From NCBI RefSeq assembly GCF_051401765.1, contig NW_027480481.1:1178001-1242000 (forward strand): a stretch of DNA of 64,000 bases, written 5' to 3'. Shown piece after piece: positions 1 through 13,021 of this stretch; the stretch's first letter is position 1, and the number at the start of each line of letters is the position of its first letter. The notes below the pieces were generated by a model, which saw only the letters and a list, made by a program, of their open reading frames with translations, did no database searches and had not been told where the DNA came from. The position numbers and the translations under genes are program-made. The DNA is from Calliopsis andreniformis (Eukaryota > Arthropoda > Insecta > Hymenoptera > Andrenidae).

Positions 1-1044
1 TCAACCCTCAGCCCTCATCCTCCATCCTCAATCCTCTATCCTCAATACCCAATCCTCAATCTTCAATCCTCAATCATCAATCCTCAATTCTCAATCCTCA
101 ATCCTCAATCCTCAGTCGTCAAACCTCAATCCCTGACCCTCTGCCCTCATCCTCAACCCTCAGTCTTCAATCATCAGTCCTCAGTCCTCAAACCTCAATC
201 CTCAACCCTCAGACATCATCCTCAATTCTCAATCCTCAATCCTCAATCCTCAATCTTCAATCCCTAATACTCAATCTTCAATCCTCAATCCTCAGTCCTC
301 AAACCTCAATCCTGAATCTTCAATACTCAACCTTCAAGCCTCAATCCCCAGTCCTCAATCCTCGATCCTCAATCTTCAATCCTCAATATCCAATCTTCAA
401 TCATCAATCCTCAATCCTCAATACTCAATCTTCAATCCTCAATCCTCAATCGTCAATCCTCAATCCTCAATCTTCAATCCTCAATACTCAATTTTCAATC
501 CTCAATCCACAACCCTCAATCGTCAATCCTCAATCTTCAATCATCAATATTCAATCTTCAATCCTCAATGCTCAATCCTCAATCCTCAATCCTCAATCCC
601 CAATCTTCAATCCTCAATCCTCAATCCTCAATCCTCAATCCTCAACCCTCAATCCTCATTCCTCAAACCTCAATCCTCAACCCTCAGTCCTCATCCTCAA
701 TTCTCAATCCTCAATCCTCAATCCTCAATCCTCAATCTTGAATCCTCAATAATCAATCTCCAATCCTAGATCCTCAATCCACAATCTTCAATCCTTAATT
801 CTCAATCTTCAATCCTCAATCCCCAGTCTTCAATCTTCAATCCTCAATGCTCAATCCTCAATCCTCAATCCTCAGTCCTCAATCCTCAATCTTCAATCCT
901 CGATACTCAATCTTCAATCCTCAATCCTCAATCTTCAATCCTCAATACTCGATCTTCAATCCTCAATCCTCAATCGTCAATCCTCAATCCTCAATCTTCG
1001 ATCCTCAATACTCAATTTTCAATCCTCAATCCTCAATCCTCAAT

Positions 1045-2778
1045 CCACAATTCTCAATCCTCAATCCTCTGCCCTCAGTCCTCAAACCTCAATCCTCAAC
1101 ACTCAGCTCTCGTCCTCCATCCTCAATCCTTAATCATCAATCCTCAATCTTCAATCCTCAATATTCAATCATCAACCCTCAATCCTCAACACTCAATCCT
1201 CAATCCTCAATCCTCAGTGATCAACACTCAATCTTTAATACACAATCCTCAATCCTCAATCCTCAATCCTCAATCCTCAATCCTCATTTCTCAAACCTCA
1301 ATCCTCAACCCTCAGTCCTCATCCTCAATTCTCAATTCTCAATCCTCAATCATCAATCCTCAATCTTCAATCCTCAATAATCAATCTCCAATTCTAGATC
1401 CTCAATCCTCAATCCTCAATCCTCAATCTTCAATCCTCAATAATCAATCTCCAATCCTAGATCCTCAATCCTCAATCCTCAGTCCTCAATCCTCAATCCT
1501 CATTCTTCAATCCTCAATACCCAATCCTCAATCTTCAATCCTCAATCCTCAATCCTCAATCCTCAATCCTCAATCTTCAATCCCTAATACTCAATCTTCA
1601 ATCCTCAATCCTCAGTCCCCAAACCTCAATCCTGAATCTTCAATACTCAACCTTCAAGCCTCAATCCTCAGTCCTCAATACTCAACCATCGATACTCAAT
1701 TCTCAATACTCAATAGAATATCCTGAATTCTCAGGACCCAATACTCAAACCTCAATCCTCAACCCTCAGCCCTCATCCTCCATCCTCAATCCTCAATCCT
1801 CAACACTCAATCCTCAATCCTCAATCTTCAATCCTAGATCCTCAACCCTCAATCCTCAATCCTCAATCCTCAATCCTCATTCTTCAGTCCTCAATACCCA
1901 ATCCTCAATCCTCAATCCTCAATCTTCAATCCTCAATAATCAATCTCCAATCCTATATCCTCAATCCCCAATCCTCAATCCTTAATCCTCAATCTTCAAT
2001 CCTCAATCGCCAGTGCTCAATCTTCAATCCTCAATGCTCAATCCTCAATCCTCAAGCCTCAGGCCTCAATCCTCTATCCTCAATCCTCAAACCTCAATCC
2101 TCAACCGTCAGTCCTCGTCCTCAATCCTCAACCCTCAATCCTCAATCCCCAATCTTCAATCTCCAATCCTAGATCCTCAATCCTCAATCCTCAATCCCCA
2201 ATCTTCAATCCTCAATAATCAATCTCCAATCCTAGATCCTCAATCCTCAATCCTCAATCCCCAATCTTCAATCCACAATAATCGATCTCCAATCCTAGAT
2301 CCTCAACCCTCAATCCTCAATCCTCAATCCTCAATCCTCATTCTTCAACCCTCAATACCCAATCCTCAATCTTCAATCCTCTATCAACAATCCTGAATTC
2401 TCAATCCTCAATCCTCAGTCCTCAGTCGTCAAACATCAATCCCCGACCCTCAGCCCTCATCCTCAATCCTCAGTCCTCAATCCTCAGTCCTCAGTCCTCA
2501 AACCTCAATCCTCAACCCTCAGACATCATCCTCAATCCTTAATCCTCAATCCTCAATCCTCAACATTCAATCCTCAATACTCAATCTTCAATCCTCAATC
2601 CTCAGCCCTCAAACCTCTATTCTGAATCCTCAATACTCAACCTTCAATTCTCAATCTTCAGTCCTCAGTACTCAGCCATCGATCCTCTATTCTCAGTACT
2701 CAATAGAATATCCTGAATTCTCAGGATTCAATACTCAAACATCAATCCTCAACCCTCAGCCCTCATCCTCCATCATCA
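1045..2778 (+). repeat. Superunit segment, partner of 6237-7984
   Basis: The segment aligns with 6237-7984 at an offset of 5,192 bp that becomes 5,206 bp, a shift of two heptamers. Shared landmarks are a GTG-ATC word near 1217, the hairpin words at 1721 and 2711, the 63-bp block at 2157-2302 and a CTATCAAC word at 2381. Differences are scattered substitutions. No gene is present; boundaries are approximate. Confidence 0.7.
2157..2302 (+). repeat. 63-bp block cluster (3 TAGATCC words)
   Basis: TAGATCC words at 2170, 2233 and 2296 are 63 bp (nine heptamers) apart. Each is preceded by AATCTCCAATCC or a one-base variant. Confidence 0.85.
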
Positions 2779-4107
2779 ATCCTCAATCCTCAATCCTCAA
2801 TCTTCAACCCTCAGTACTCAATATTCAATCACCAATCCTCAATCCTCAATCCTCAATTCTGAATCCTCAATACTCAACATTCAATCCTCAATCCTCAGTC
2901 CTCAGAACTCAACCATCAATCCTCAATTCTCAATACTCAATAGAATATCCTGAATTCTCAGGATCCAATACTCAAACCTCAATCCTCAACCCTCAGCCCT
3001 CATCCTCCATCCTCAATCCTCAATCCTCAACCCTCAATATTCAACACACAACCCTCAGCCATGAATCCTCAATACTCAACGATCAATCCTCAATACTCAA
3101 TACTCAATAGAATATCCTGAATTCTCATGGTTCAATACTCAATCCACAATATTCAATAATCAAATCTCAATCCTCAATCTTCAATCCTCAATACTCAATC
3201 TTCGATCATCAATCCTCAATCCTCAGTCCTCAATCCTCAACCTTCAATCCTCAATACTCAATCTTCAATCCTCAATCCTCAATCCTCAATCCTCAATCCT
3301 CAATTTTCAATCCTCAATCCTCAATCCTCAATCCTCAATCCTCAATCCTCAATCCTCATTCTTCAATCCTCAATACCCAATCCTCAATCTTCAATCCTCA
3401 ATCATCAATCCTCAATTCTCAATCCTCAATCCTCAATCCTCAGTCGTCAAACCTCAATCCCTGACCCTCTGCCCTCATCCTCAACCCTCAGTCTTCAATC
3501 CTCAGTCCTCAGTCCTCAAACCTCAATCCTCAACCATCAGACATCATCCTCAATCCTCAATCCTCAATCCTCAATCCTCAATCTTCAATCCCTAATACTC
3601 AACCTTCAAGCCTCAATCCTCAGTCCTCAATACACAACCATCAATCCTCAATTCTCAATACTCAATAGAATATCCAGAATTCTCAGGACTCAATACTCAA
3701 ACCTCAATCCTCAACCCTCAGCCCTCATCCTCCATCCTCAATCCTCAATCCTCAATCCTCAATCCTCAATCCTCAATCTTCAATCCTAGATCCTCAACCC
3801 TCAATCCTCAATCCTCAATCCTCAATCCTCATTCTTCAATCCTCAATACCCAATCCTCAATCCTCAATCCTCAATCTTCAATCCTCAATAATCAATCTCC
3901 AATCCTATATCCTCAATCCCCAATCCTCAATCCTGAATCCTCAATCTTCAATCCTCAATCGCCAGTCCTCAATCTTCAATCCTCAATGCTCAATCCTCAA
4001 TCCTCAAGCCTCAGTCCTGATCCTCTATCTTCAATCCTCAAACCTCAATCCTCAACAGTCAGTCCTCGTCCTCAATCCTCAACCCTCAATCCTCAATCCC
4101 CAATCTT

Positions 4108-4253
4108 CAATCTCCAATCCTAGATCCTCAATCCTCAATCCTCAATCCCCAATCTTCAATCCTCAATAATCAATCTCCAATCCTGGATACTCAATCCTCA
4201 ATCCTCAATCCCCAATCTTCAATCCTCAATAATCAATCTCCAATCCTAGATCC
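4108..4253 (+). repeat. 63-bp block cluster (3 words)
   Basis: Words at 4121, 4184 and 4247. The middle one is changed to TGGATAC. Confidence 0.85.
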
Positions 4254-4975
4254 TCAACCCTCAATCCTCAATCCTCAATCCTCAATCCTCATTCTTCAAT
4301 CCTCAATACCCAATCCTCAATCTTCAGTCCTCTATCAACAATCCTGAATTCTCAATCCTCAATCCTCAGTCCTCAGCCGTCAAACCTTAATCCCCGACCC
4401 TCAGCCCTCATCCTCAATCCTCAGTCCTCAATACTCAGTCCTCAGTCCTCAAACCTCAACCCTCAACCCTCAGACATCATCCTCAATCCTCAACCCTCAA
4501 TCCTCAGTCCTCAATCCTCAATCCTCAATTCTCAATACTCAATCTTCAATCTTCAATCCCTAATACTCAATTCTCAATCCTCAATCCTCAGTCCTCAGTC
4601 CTCAAACCTCAATCCTCTACCCTCAGCCCTCATCCTCCATCCTCAATCCTTAATCATCAATCCTCAATCTTCAATCCTCAATATTCAATTTTCAACCCTC
4701 AATCATCAATCCTCAATTCTCAATCCTCAATCCTCAATCCTCAATCCTCAATCCTCAACTCTCGATCCTCAATCATCAGTCCTCAGTCCTCAAACCTCAA
4801 TCCTCAACCCTCAGCCCTCATCCTCCATCCTCATCCCTCAATCCTCAATCCTCAATATTCAATCCTCAATATTCAATCTTCAATCCTCAATCCTCAATCC
4901 TCAATCCTCAATCCTCAATCTTCAGTGATCAATACTCAATCTTCAATACTCAATCATCGATCCTCAACCCTCAAT

Positions 4976-6236
4976 CCTCAATCCTCAATCCTCATTTCTC
5001 AAACCTCAATTCTCAACCCTCAGTCCTCATCCTCAATTCTCAATCCTCAATCCTCAATCCCCAATCCTCAATTCTCAATACTCAATCTTCAATGCTCAAT
5101 CCTCAATCCTCAATCCTAATTTCTCAAACCTCAACCCTGAACCCTCAGACCTCATCCTCAATTCTCAATTCTAAATCCTCAATCATCAATCCTCAATCTT
5201 CAATCGTCATTAATCAATCTCCAATCCTAGATCCTCAGTACTCAATCCTCAATCCCCAATCTTCAATCCTCAATAATCAATCTCCAATCCTAGATACTCA
5301 ACCCTCAATCCTCAATCCTCAATCCTCAATCCTCAATCCTCACCCCTCAATCCTCATTCCTCAAACCTCAATCCTCAATCCTCATTCCTCAAACCTCAAT
5401 CCTCAACCCTCAGTCCTCATCCTCAATTCTCAATCCTCAATCCTCAATCCTCAATCCTCAATCTTCAATCCTCAATAATCGATCTCCAATCCTAGATCCT
5501 CAATACACAATCATCAATCCTTAATTCTCAACCTTCAATCCTCAATCCCCAGTCTTCAATCTTCAATCCTCAATGCTCAATCCTCAATGCTCAATCCTCA
5601 GTCCTCAATTCTCAGTCCTCAATTATCAAACCTCAATCCTCTACCGTCAGTCCTCGTCCTCAATCCTCAAACCTCAATCCTCAGTACTCAATATTCAATC
5701 CCCAATCCTCAACCCTCAATCCTCAATCCTCAATCCTCAATCCTCATTTCTCAAACCTCAATTCTCAACCCTCAGTCCTCATCCTCAATTCTCAATCCTC
5801 AATCCTCAATCCTCAATCCTCAATTCTCAATACTCAATCTTCAATCCTCAATCCTCAATCCTCATTCCTCAAACCTCAATACACAATCTTCAATCCTCAA
5901 TCCTCAATCGTCAATCCTCAATCCTCAACCTTCAATCCTCAATACTCAATTTTCAATCCTCAATCCTCAGTCCTCAATTCTCTACCCTCAATCCTCTGTC
6001 CTCAGACCTCAAACCTCAATCCTCAACACTCAGCCCTCATCCTCCATCCTCAATCCTTAATCATCAATCCTCAATCTTCAATCCTCAATATTCAATCATC
6101 AACCCTCAATCCTCAACACTCAATCCTCAATCCTCAATCCTCAGTGATCAATACTCAATCTTTAATACACAATCCTCAATCCTCAATCCTCAATCCTCAA
6201 TCTTCAATCCTAGATCCTCAACCCTCAACCCTCAAT
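4976..6236 (+). repeat. Satellite segment related to the 781-bp unit and its upstream flank
   Basis: Positions 5092 to about 5690 align with 21459 to about 22057 at an offset of 16,367 bp. This is the part of the 781-bp unit that runs from the TCATTAA word to the CTACCG word, so a single diverged precursor of the 781-bp unit lies here outside any tandem array. The remainder is mixed heptamers. No hairpin word and no gene are seen. Confidence 0.6.
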
Positions 6237-7984
6237 CCTCAATTCTCAATCCTCAATCCTCTGCCCTCAGTCCTCAAACCTCAATCCTCAACACTCAGCT
6301 CTCGTCCTCCATCCTCAATCCTTAATCATCAATCCTCAATCTTCAATCCTCAATATTCAATCATCAACCCTCAATCCTCAACACTCAATCCTCAATCCTC
6401 AATCCTCAGTGATCAATACTCAATCTTTAATACACAATCCTCAATCCTCAATCCTCAATCCTCAATCCTCAATCCTCAATCCTCAATCCTCATTTCTCAA
6501 ACCTCAATCCCCAACCCTCAGACCTCATCCTCAATTCTCAATTCTCAATCCTCAATCATCAATCCTCAATCTTCAATCCTCAATAATCAATCTCCAATTC
6601 TAGATCCTCAATCCTCAATCCTCAATCCTCAATCTTCAATCCTCAATAATCAGTCTCCAATCCAAGATCCTCAATCCTCAATCCTCAATCCTCAATCCTC
6701 AATCCTCATTCTTCAATCCTCAATACCCAATCCTCAATCTTCAATCCTCAATCCTCAATCCTCAATCCTCAATCCTCAATCTTCAATCCCTAATACTCAA
6801 TCTTCAATCCTCAATCCTCAGTCCCCAAACCTCAATCCTGAATCTTCAATACTCAACCTTCAAGCCTCAATCCTCAGTCCTCAATACTCAACCATCAATC
6901 CTCAATTCTCAACACTCAATAGAATATCCTGAATTCTCAGGACCCAATACTCAAACCTCAATCCTCAACCCTCAGCCCTCATCCTCCATCCTCAATCCTC
7001 AATCCTCGATCCTCAATCCTCAGTCCTCAATCTTCAATCCTAGATCCTCAACCCTCAATCCTCAATCCTCAATCGTCAATCCTCATTCTTCAATCCTCAA
7101 TACCCAATCCTCAATCCTCAATCCTCAATCTTCAATCCTCAATAATCAATCTCCAATCCTACATCCTCAATTCCCAATCCTCAATCCTTAATCCTCAATC
7201 TTCAATCCTCAATCGCCTGTCCTCAATCTTCAATCCTCAATGCTCAATCCTCAATCCTCAAGCCTCAGTCCTCAATCCTCAATCCTCAATCCTCAAACCT
7301 CAATCCTCAACCGTCAGTCCTCGTCCTCAATCCTCAACCCTCAATCCTCAATCCCCAATCTTCGATCTCCAATCCTAGATCCTCAATCCTCAATCCTCAA
7401 TCCCCAATCTTCAATCCTCAATAATCAATCTCGAATCCTAGATCCTCAATCCTCAATACTCAATCCCCAATCTTCAATCCTCAATAGTCGATCTCCAATC
7501 CTAGATCCTCAACCCTCAATCCTCAATCCTCAATCCTCAATCTTCATTCTTCAATCCTCAATACCCAATCCTCAATCTTCAATCCTCTATCAACAATCCT
7601 TAATTCTCAATCCTCAATCCTCAGTCCTCAGCCGTCAAACCACAATCCCCGGCCCTCAGCCCTCATCCTCAATCCTCAGTCCTCAATCCTCAGTCCTCAG
7701 TCCTCAAACCTCAATCCTCAAACCTCAGACATCATCCTGTATCCTCAATCCTCAATGCTCAATCCTCAATCTTCAATCCTCAATACTCAATCTTCAATCC
7801 TCAATCCTCAGTCCTCAAACCTCAATTCTGAATCCTCAATACTCAACCTTCAATCCTAAATGCTCTGTCCTCAGTACTCAACCATCAATCCTCAATTCTC
7901 AATACTCAATAGAATATCCTGAATTCTCAGGGTTCAATACTCAAACCTCAATCCTCAACCCTCAGCCCTCATCCTCCATGCTCA
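6237..7984 (+). repeat. Superunit segment, partner of 1045-2778
   Basis: Same order of landmarks as 1045-2778: hairpin words at 6927 and 7917 (the second ends TCAGGG instead of TCAGGA), the 63-bp block at 7363-7508 and a CTATCAAC word at 7587. The partner continues into a second intact hairpin at 2948, but here about 230 bp is missing before the CATGG-class hairpin at 8091. Confidence 0.7.
7363..7508 (+). repeat. 63-bp block cluster (3 words)
   Basis: TAGATCC words at 7376, 7439 and 7502. The second is preceded by TCTCGAATCC. Confidence 0.85.
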
Positions 7985-9750
7985 ATCCTCAATCCTCAAC
8001 CCTCAACCCTCAATATTCAACACACAACCCTCAGCCATGAATCCTCAATACTCAACGATCAATCCCCAATTCTCAATACTCAATAGAATATCCTGAGTTC
8101 TCATGGTTCAATACTCAATACACAATATTCAATAATCAAATCTCAATCCTCAATCTTCAATCCTCAATACTCAATTTCAAACCTCAATCCTCAATTCTCA
8201 ATCCTCAATACTCAATCCTCAATCGTCAATCCTCAATCCCCAATCCTCAACCCTCAGTCCTCATCCTCAATTCTCAATCCTCAATCCTCAATCCTCAATC
8301 CTCAATTCTCAATACTCAATCTTCAATCTTCAATCCCTAATACTCAATTCTCAATCCTCAATCCTCAGTCCTCAGTCCTCAAACCTCAATCCTCAGCCCT
8401 CAGCCCTCATCCTCCATCCTCAATCCTTAATCATCAATCCTCAATCTCCAATCCTCAATATTCAATTTTCAACCCTCAATCATCAATCCTCAATTCTCAA
8501 TCCTCAATCCTCAATCCTCAATCCTCATTCCTCAACTCTCGATCCACAATCCTCAGTCCTCAGTCCTCAAACCTCAATCCTCAACCCTCAGCCCTAATCC
8601 TCCATCCTCATCCCTCAATCCTCAATCCTCAATCTTCAATCCTCAATATTCAATCTTCAATCCTCAATCCTCAATCCTCAATCCTTAATCCTCAGTGAAC
8701 AATACTCAATCTTCAATACTCAATCATCGATCCTCAACCCTCAATCCTCAATCCTCAATCCTCAATCCTCATTTCTCAAACCTCAATTCTCAACCCTCAG
8801 TCCTCATCCTCAATTCTCAATCCTCAATCCTCAATCCTCAATCCTCAATTCTCAATACTCAATCTTCAATCCTCAATCCCCAATCCTCAATCCTCATTTC
8901 TCAAACCTCAATCCTCAACCCTCAGACCTCATCCTCAATTCTCAATTCTAAATCCACAATCATCAATCCTCAACCTTCAATCCTCAATAATCAATCTCCA
9001 ATCCTAGATCCTCAATCCTCAATCCTCAATCCCCAATCTTCAATCCTCAATAATCAATCTCCAATCCTAGATCCTCAACCCTCAATCCTCAATCCTCAAT
9101 CCTCAATCCTCAATCCTCATTCTTCAATCCTCAATACCCAATCCTCAATCTTCAATCCTCTATCAACAATCCTGAATTCTCAGTCCTCAATCCTCAGTCC
9201 TCAGTCGTCAAACATCAATCCCCGACCCTCAGCCCTCATCCTCAATCCTCAGTCCTCAATCCTCAGTCCTCAGTCCTCAAAACTCAATCCTCAAACCTCA
9301 GACATCATCCTCAATACTTAATCCTCAATCCTCAATCATCAACCTTCAATCCTCAATACTCAATCTTCAATCCTCAATCCTCAGCCCTCAAACCTCAATA
9401 CTGAATCCTCAATACTCAACCTTCAACCCTCAATCCTCAGTCCTCAGTACTCAACCATCAATCCTCAATTCTCAATACTCAATAGAATATCCTGAATTCT
9501 CAGGATTCAATACTCAAACCTCAATCCTCTACCCTCAGCCCTGATCCTCCATCATCAGTCCTCAATCCTCAAACCTCAATCTTCAATCCTCAGTATTCAA
9601 TATTCAATCCCCAATCCTCAATCCTCAATCCTCAATCCTCAATCCTCAATCCTCAACCCTCAACACTCAATCCTCATTCCTCAAACCTCAATCCTCAACC
9701 CTCGGTCCTCATCCTCAATTCTCAATCCTCAATCCTCAATCCTCAATCCT
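7985..9750 (+). repeat. Mixed heptamer satellite
   Basis: Contains a CATGG-class hairpin word at 8091 (its spacer mutated to GTTC) and an intact one at 9490. A 63-bp-type dimer with TAGATCC words lies near 9004-9070. I recognise no tandem higher-order unit and no gene here. Confidence 0.6.
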
Positions 9751-10070
9751 CAATCTTCTATCCTCAATAATCAATCTCCAATCCTAGATCCTCAATCCAC
9801 AATCTTCAATCCTTAATTGTCAATCTTCAATCCTCAGTCCCCAGTCTTCAATCTTCAATCCTCAATGCTCAATCCTCAATCCTCAATCCTCAGTCCTCAA
9901 TCCTCAGTCCTCAATCCTCAAACCACAATCCTCTACCGTCAGTCCTCGTCCTCAATCCTCAATCCTCAATCCTCAATCGTCAATCTTCAATCCTCAAACT
10001 CAATCTTCAATCCTCAATCCTCAATCCTCAATCCTCAATCGTCATTCTTCAATCCTCAATACCCAATCCT
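9751..10070 (+). repeat. 320-bp local tandem duplication, copy 1
   Basis: A 320-bp segment beginning at a CTTCTATCC word is followed directly by a second copy. Landmarks repeat at exactly 320 bp: TCCTCAATAA at 9761 and 10081, and an ATG in CAATGCTC at 9865 and 10185. A one-base deletion near 9997 (CTCAAACTC) separates this copy from the next. Confidence 0.8.
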
Positions 10071-10318
10071 CAATCTTCTATCCTCAATAATCAATCTCCA
10101 ATCCTAGATCCTCAATCCACAATCTTCAATCCTTAATTCTCAATCTTCAATCCTCAGTCCCCAGTCTTCAATCTTCAATCCTCAATGCTCAATCCTCAAT
10201 CCTCAATCTTCAGTCCTCAATCCTCAGTCCTCAATCCTCAAACCACAATCCTCTACCGTCAGTCCTCGTCCTCAATCCTCAATCCTCAATCCTCAATCGT
10301 CAATCTTCAATCCTCAAT
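10071..10318 (+). repeat. 320-bp local tandem duplication, copy 2 (truncated)
   Basis: Second copy of the 320-bp segment. It keeps the AACCACAATCC and CTACCG words and then runs into different heptamer sequence after about 248 bp, so only about three quarters of the unit is repeated. Confidence 0.75.
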
Positions 10319-11130
10319 ACTCAATCTTCAATCCTCAATCCTCAATTCTCAATCCTCAATCCTCATTCTTCAATCCTCAATACCCAATCCTCAATCTTCA
10401 ATCCTCAACCCTCGATCCTCAATTCTCAATCCTCAATCCTCAGTCCTCAGTCCTCAAACCTCAATCCTCAACCCTCAGCCCTCATCCTCCATCCTCAATC
10501 CTTAATAATCAATCCTCAATCTTCAATCCTCAATATTCAATTTTCAACCCTCAATCATCAATCCTCAAATCTCAATCCTCAATCCTCAATCCTCAATCCT
10601 CAATCCTCAACTCTCGATCCTCAATCCTCAGTCCTGAGTCCTCAAACCTCAATCCTCAACCCTCAGCCCTCATCCTCCATCCTCATCCCTCAATCCTCAA
10701 TCCTCAATCTTCAATCCTCAATATTCAATCTTCAATCCTCAATGCTCAATCCTCAATCCTCAATCTTCAGTCCTCAATCCTCAGTCCTCAATCCTCAATC
10801 TTCAATCCTCGATACTCAATCTTCAATGCTCAATCCTCAATCTTCAATCCTCAATGCTCAATCCTCAATCCTCAATCCTCAATCCCCAATCTTCAATCCT
10901 CAATCCTCAATCCTCAATCCTCAATCCTCAACCCTCAATCCTCATTCCTCAAACCTCAATCCTCAACACTCAGCTCTCGTCCTCCATCCTCAATCCTTAA
11001 TCATCAATCCTCAATCTTCAATCCTCAATATTCAATCATCAACCCTCAATCCTCAACACTCAATCCTCAATCCTCAATCCTCAGTGATCAACACTCAATC
11101 TTTAATACACAATCCTCAATCCTCAATCCT
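10319..11130 (+). repeat. Mixed heptamer satellite
   Basis: Ordinary variant heptamers with several TCATCC hexamers. No hairpin word, no 63-bp block and no recognisable gene were seen. Confidence 0.6.
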
Positions 11131-12090
11131 CAATCCTCAATCCTCAATCCTCAATCCTCATTTCTCAAACCTCAATCCTCAACCCTCAGTCCTCATCCTC
11201 AATTCTCAATTCTCAATCCTCAATCATCAATCCTCAATCTTCAATCCTCAATAATCAATCTCCAATTCTAGATCCTCAATCCTCAATCCTCAATCCTCAA
11301 TCTTCAATCCTCAATCCTCAATCCTCAATCCTCAATCCTCAACCCTCAATCCTCATTCCTCAAACCTCAATCCTCAACCCTCAGTCCTCATCCTCAATTC
11401 TCAATCCTCAATCCTCAATCCTCAATCCTCAATCTTGAATCCTCAATAATCAATCTCCAATCCTAGATCCTCAATCCACAATCTGCAATCCTTAATTCTC
11501 AATCTTCAATCCTCAATCCCCAGTCTTCAATCTTCAATCCTCAATGCTCAATCCTCAATCCTCAATCCTCAGTCCTCAATCCTCAATCTTCAATCCTCGA
11601 TACTCAATCTTCAATCCTCAATCCTCAATCTTCAATCCTCAATGCTCAATCCTCAATCCTCAATCCTCAATCCTCAATCTTCAATCCTCAATCCTCAATC
11701 CTCAATCCTCAATCCTCAACCCTCAATCCTCATTCCTCAAACCTCAATCCTCAACACTCAGCTCTCGTCCTCCATCCTCAATCCTTAATCATCAATCCTC
11801 AATCTTCAATCCTCAATATTCAATCATCAACCCTCAATCCTCAACACTCAATCCTCAATCCTCAATCCTCAGTGATCAACACTCAATCTTTAATACACAA
11901 TCCTCAATCCTCAATCCTCAATCCTCAATCCTCAATCCTCAATCCTCATTTCTCAAACCTCAATCCTCAACCCTCAGTCCTCATCCTCAATTCTCAATTC
12001 TCAATCCTCAATCATCAATCCTCAATCTTCAATCCTCAATAATCAATCTCCAATTCTAGATCCTCAATCCTCAATCCTCAATCCTCAATC
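11131..12090 (+). repeat. ~0.95-kb duplicated segment, copy 1 (offset 1,891 bp)
   Basis: The segment matches 13022-13981 at a constant offset of 1,891 bp with very few differences. One visible change is TGCTCAATCC at 11547 against TGCTCAGTCC at 13438. The match covers only about half of the 1,891-bp period, so it is a dispersed copy and not a simple tandem unit. Part of it also resembles positions 640-930 at an offset of 10,697 bp. Confidence 0.8.
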
Positions 12091-12240
12091 TTCAATCCTC
12101 AATAATCAATCTCCAATCCTAGATCCTCAATCCTCAATCCTCAGTCCTCAATCCTCAATCCTCATTCTTCAATCCTCAATACCCAATCCTCAATCTTCAA
12201 TCCTCAATCCTCAATCCTCAGTCCTCAATCCTCAATCTTC

Positions 12241-12950
12241 AATCCTCAATCCTCAGTCCCCAAACCTCAATCCTGAATCTTCAATACTCAACCTTCAAGC
12301 CTCAATCCTCAGTCCTCAATACTCAACCATCGATACTCAATTCTCAATACTCAATAGAATATCCTGAATTCTCAGGACCCAATACTCAAACCTCAATCCT
12401 CAACCCTCAGCCCTCATCCTCCATCCTCAATCCTCAATCCTCAATACTCAATCCTCAATCCTCAATCTTCAATCCTAGATCCTCAACACTCAATCCTCAA
12501 TCCTCAATCCTCAATCCTCATTCTTCAATCCTCAATACCCAATCCTCAATCCTCATTCCTCAATCTTCAATTCTCAATAATCAATCTCCAATCCTACATC
12601 CTCAATTCCCAATCCTCAATCCTTAATCCTCAATCTTCAATCCTCAATCGCCAGTCCTCAATCTTCAATCCTCAATGCTCAATCCTCAATCCTCAAGCCT
12701 CAGTACTCAATCCTCAATCCTCAATCCTCAAACCTCAATCCTCAACCGTCAGACCTCGTCCTCAATCCTCAACCCTCAATCCTCAATCCCCAATCGTCAA
12801 TCTCCAATCCTAGATCCTCAATCCTCAATCCTCAATCCCCAACCTTCAATCCTCAATAATCAATCTCCAATCCTAGATCCTCAATCCTCAATCCTCAATC
12901 CCCAATCTTCAATCCTCAATAATCAATCTCCAACCCTAGATCCTCAATCC
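12241..12950 (+). repeat. ~0.7-kb duplicated segment, copy 1 (offset 2,323 bp)
   Basis: Aligns with 14564-15280. It includes the hairpin at 12362 and the start of the 63-bp block. The copies keep offset 2,323 up to the first TAGATCC word and then shift to 2,330, a gain of one heptamer in the other copy. Confidence 0.75.
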
Positions 12951-13006
12951 TCAATCCTCAATCCCCAATCTTCAATCCTCAATAATCAATCTCCAATCCT
13001 AGATCC
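12798..13006 (+). repeat. 63-bp block cluster (4 words)
   Basis: TAGATCC words at 12811, 12874, 12937 and 13000. This is the only four-word cluster in the window. Confidence 0.88.
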
Positions 13007-13021
13007 TCAACCCTCAATGCT

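Larger units (their letters stand above)
2060..4975 (+). repeat. ~2.9-kb superunit, partner of 17130-20100
   Basis: Aligns with 17.13-20.10 kb at an offset of 15,069 bp, then 15,125 bp, then 15,126 bp. The 56-bp step is a loss of eight heptamers here between two AATACTCAA words near 3600. The 1-bp step lies near 4018, where TCCTGATCC replaces TCCTCAATCC. The segment holds the hairpin triplet 2711/2948/3115, whose spacings of 237 and 167 bp are kept in every complete triplet of the window. Confidence 0.75.

Noticed and set aside
1721..1736. Rho-independent terminator or operator at the hairpin word
   Set aside because: The stem is only 6 bp with no following T-run, no gene is adjacent, and it recurs 47 times as part of the satellite.
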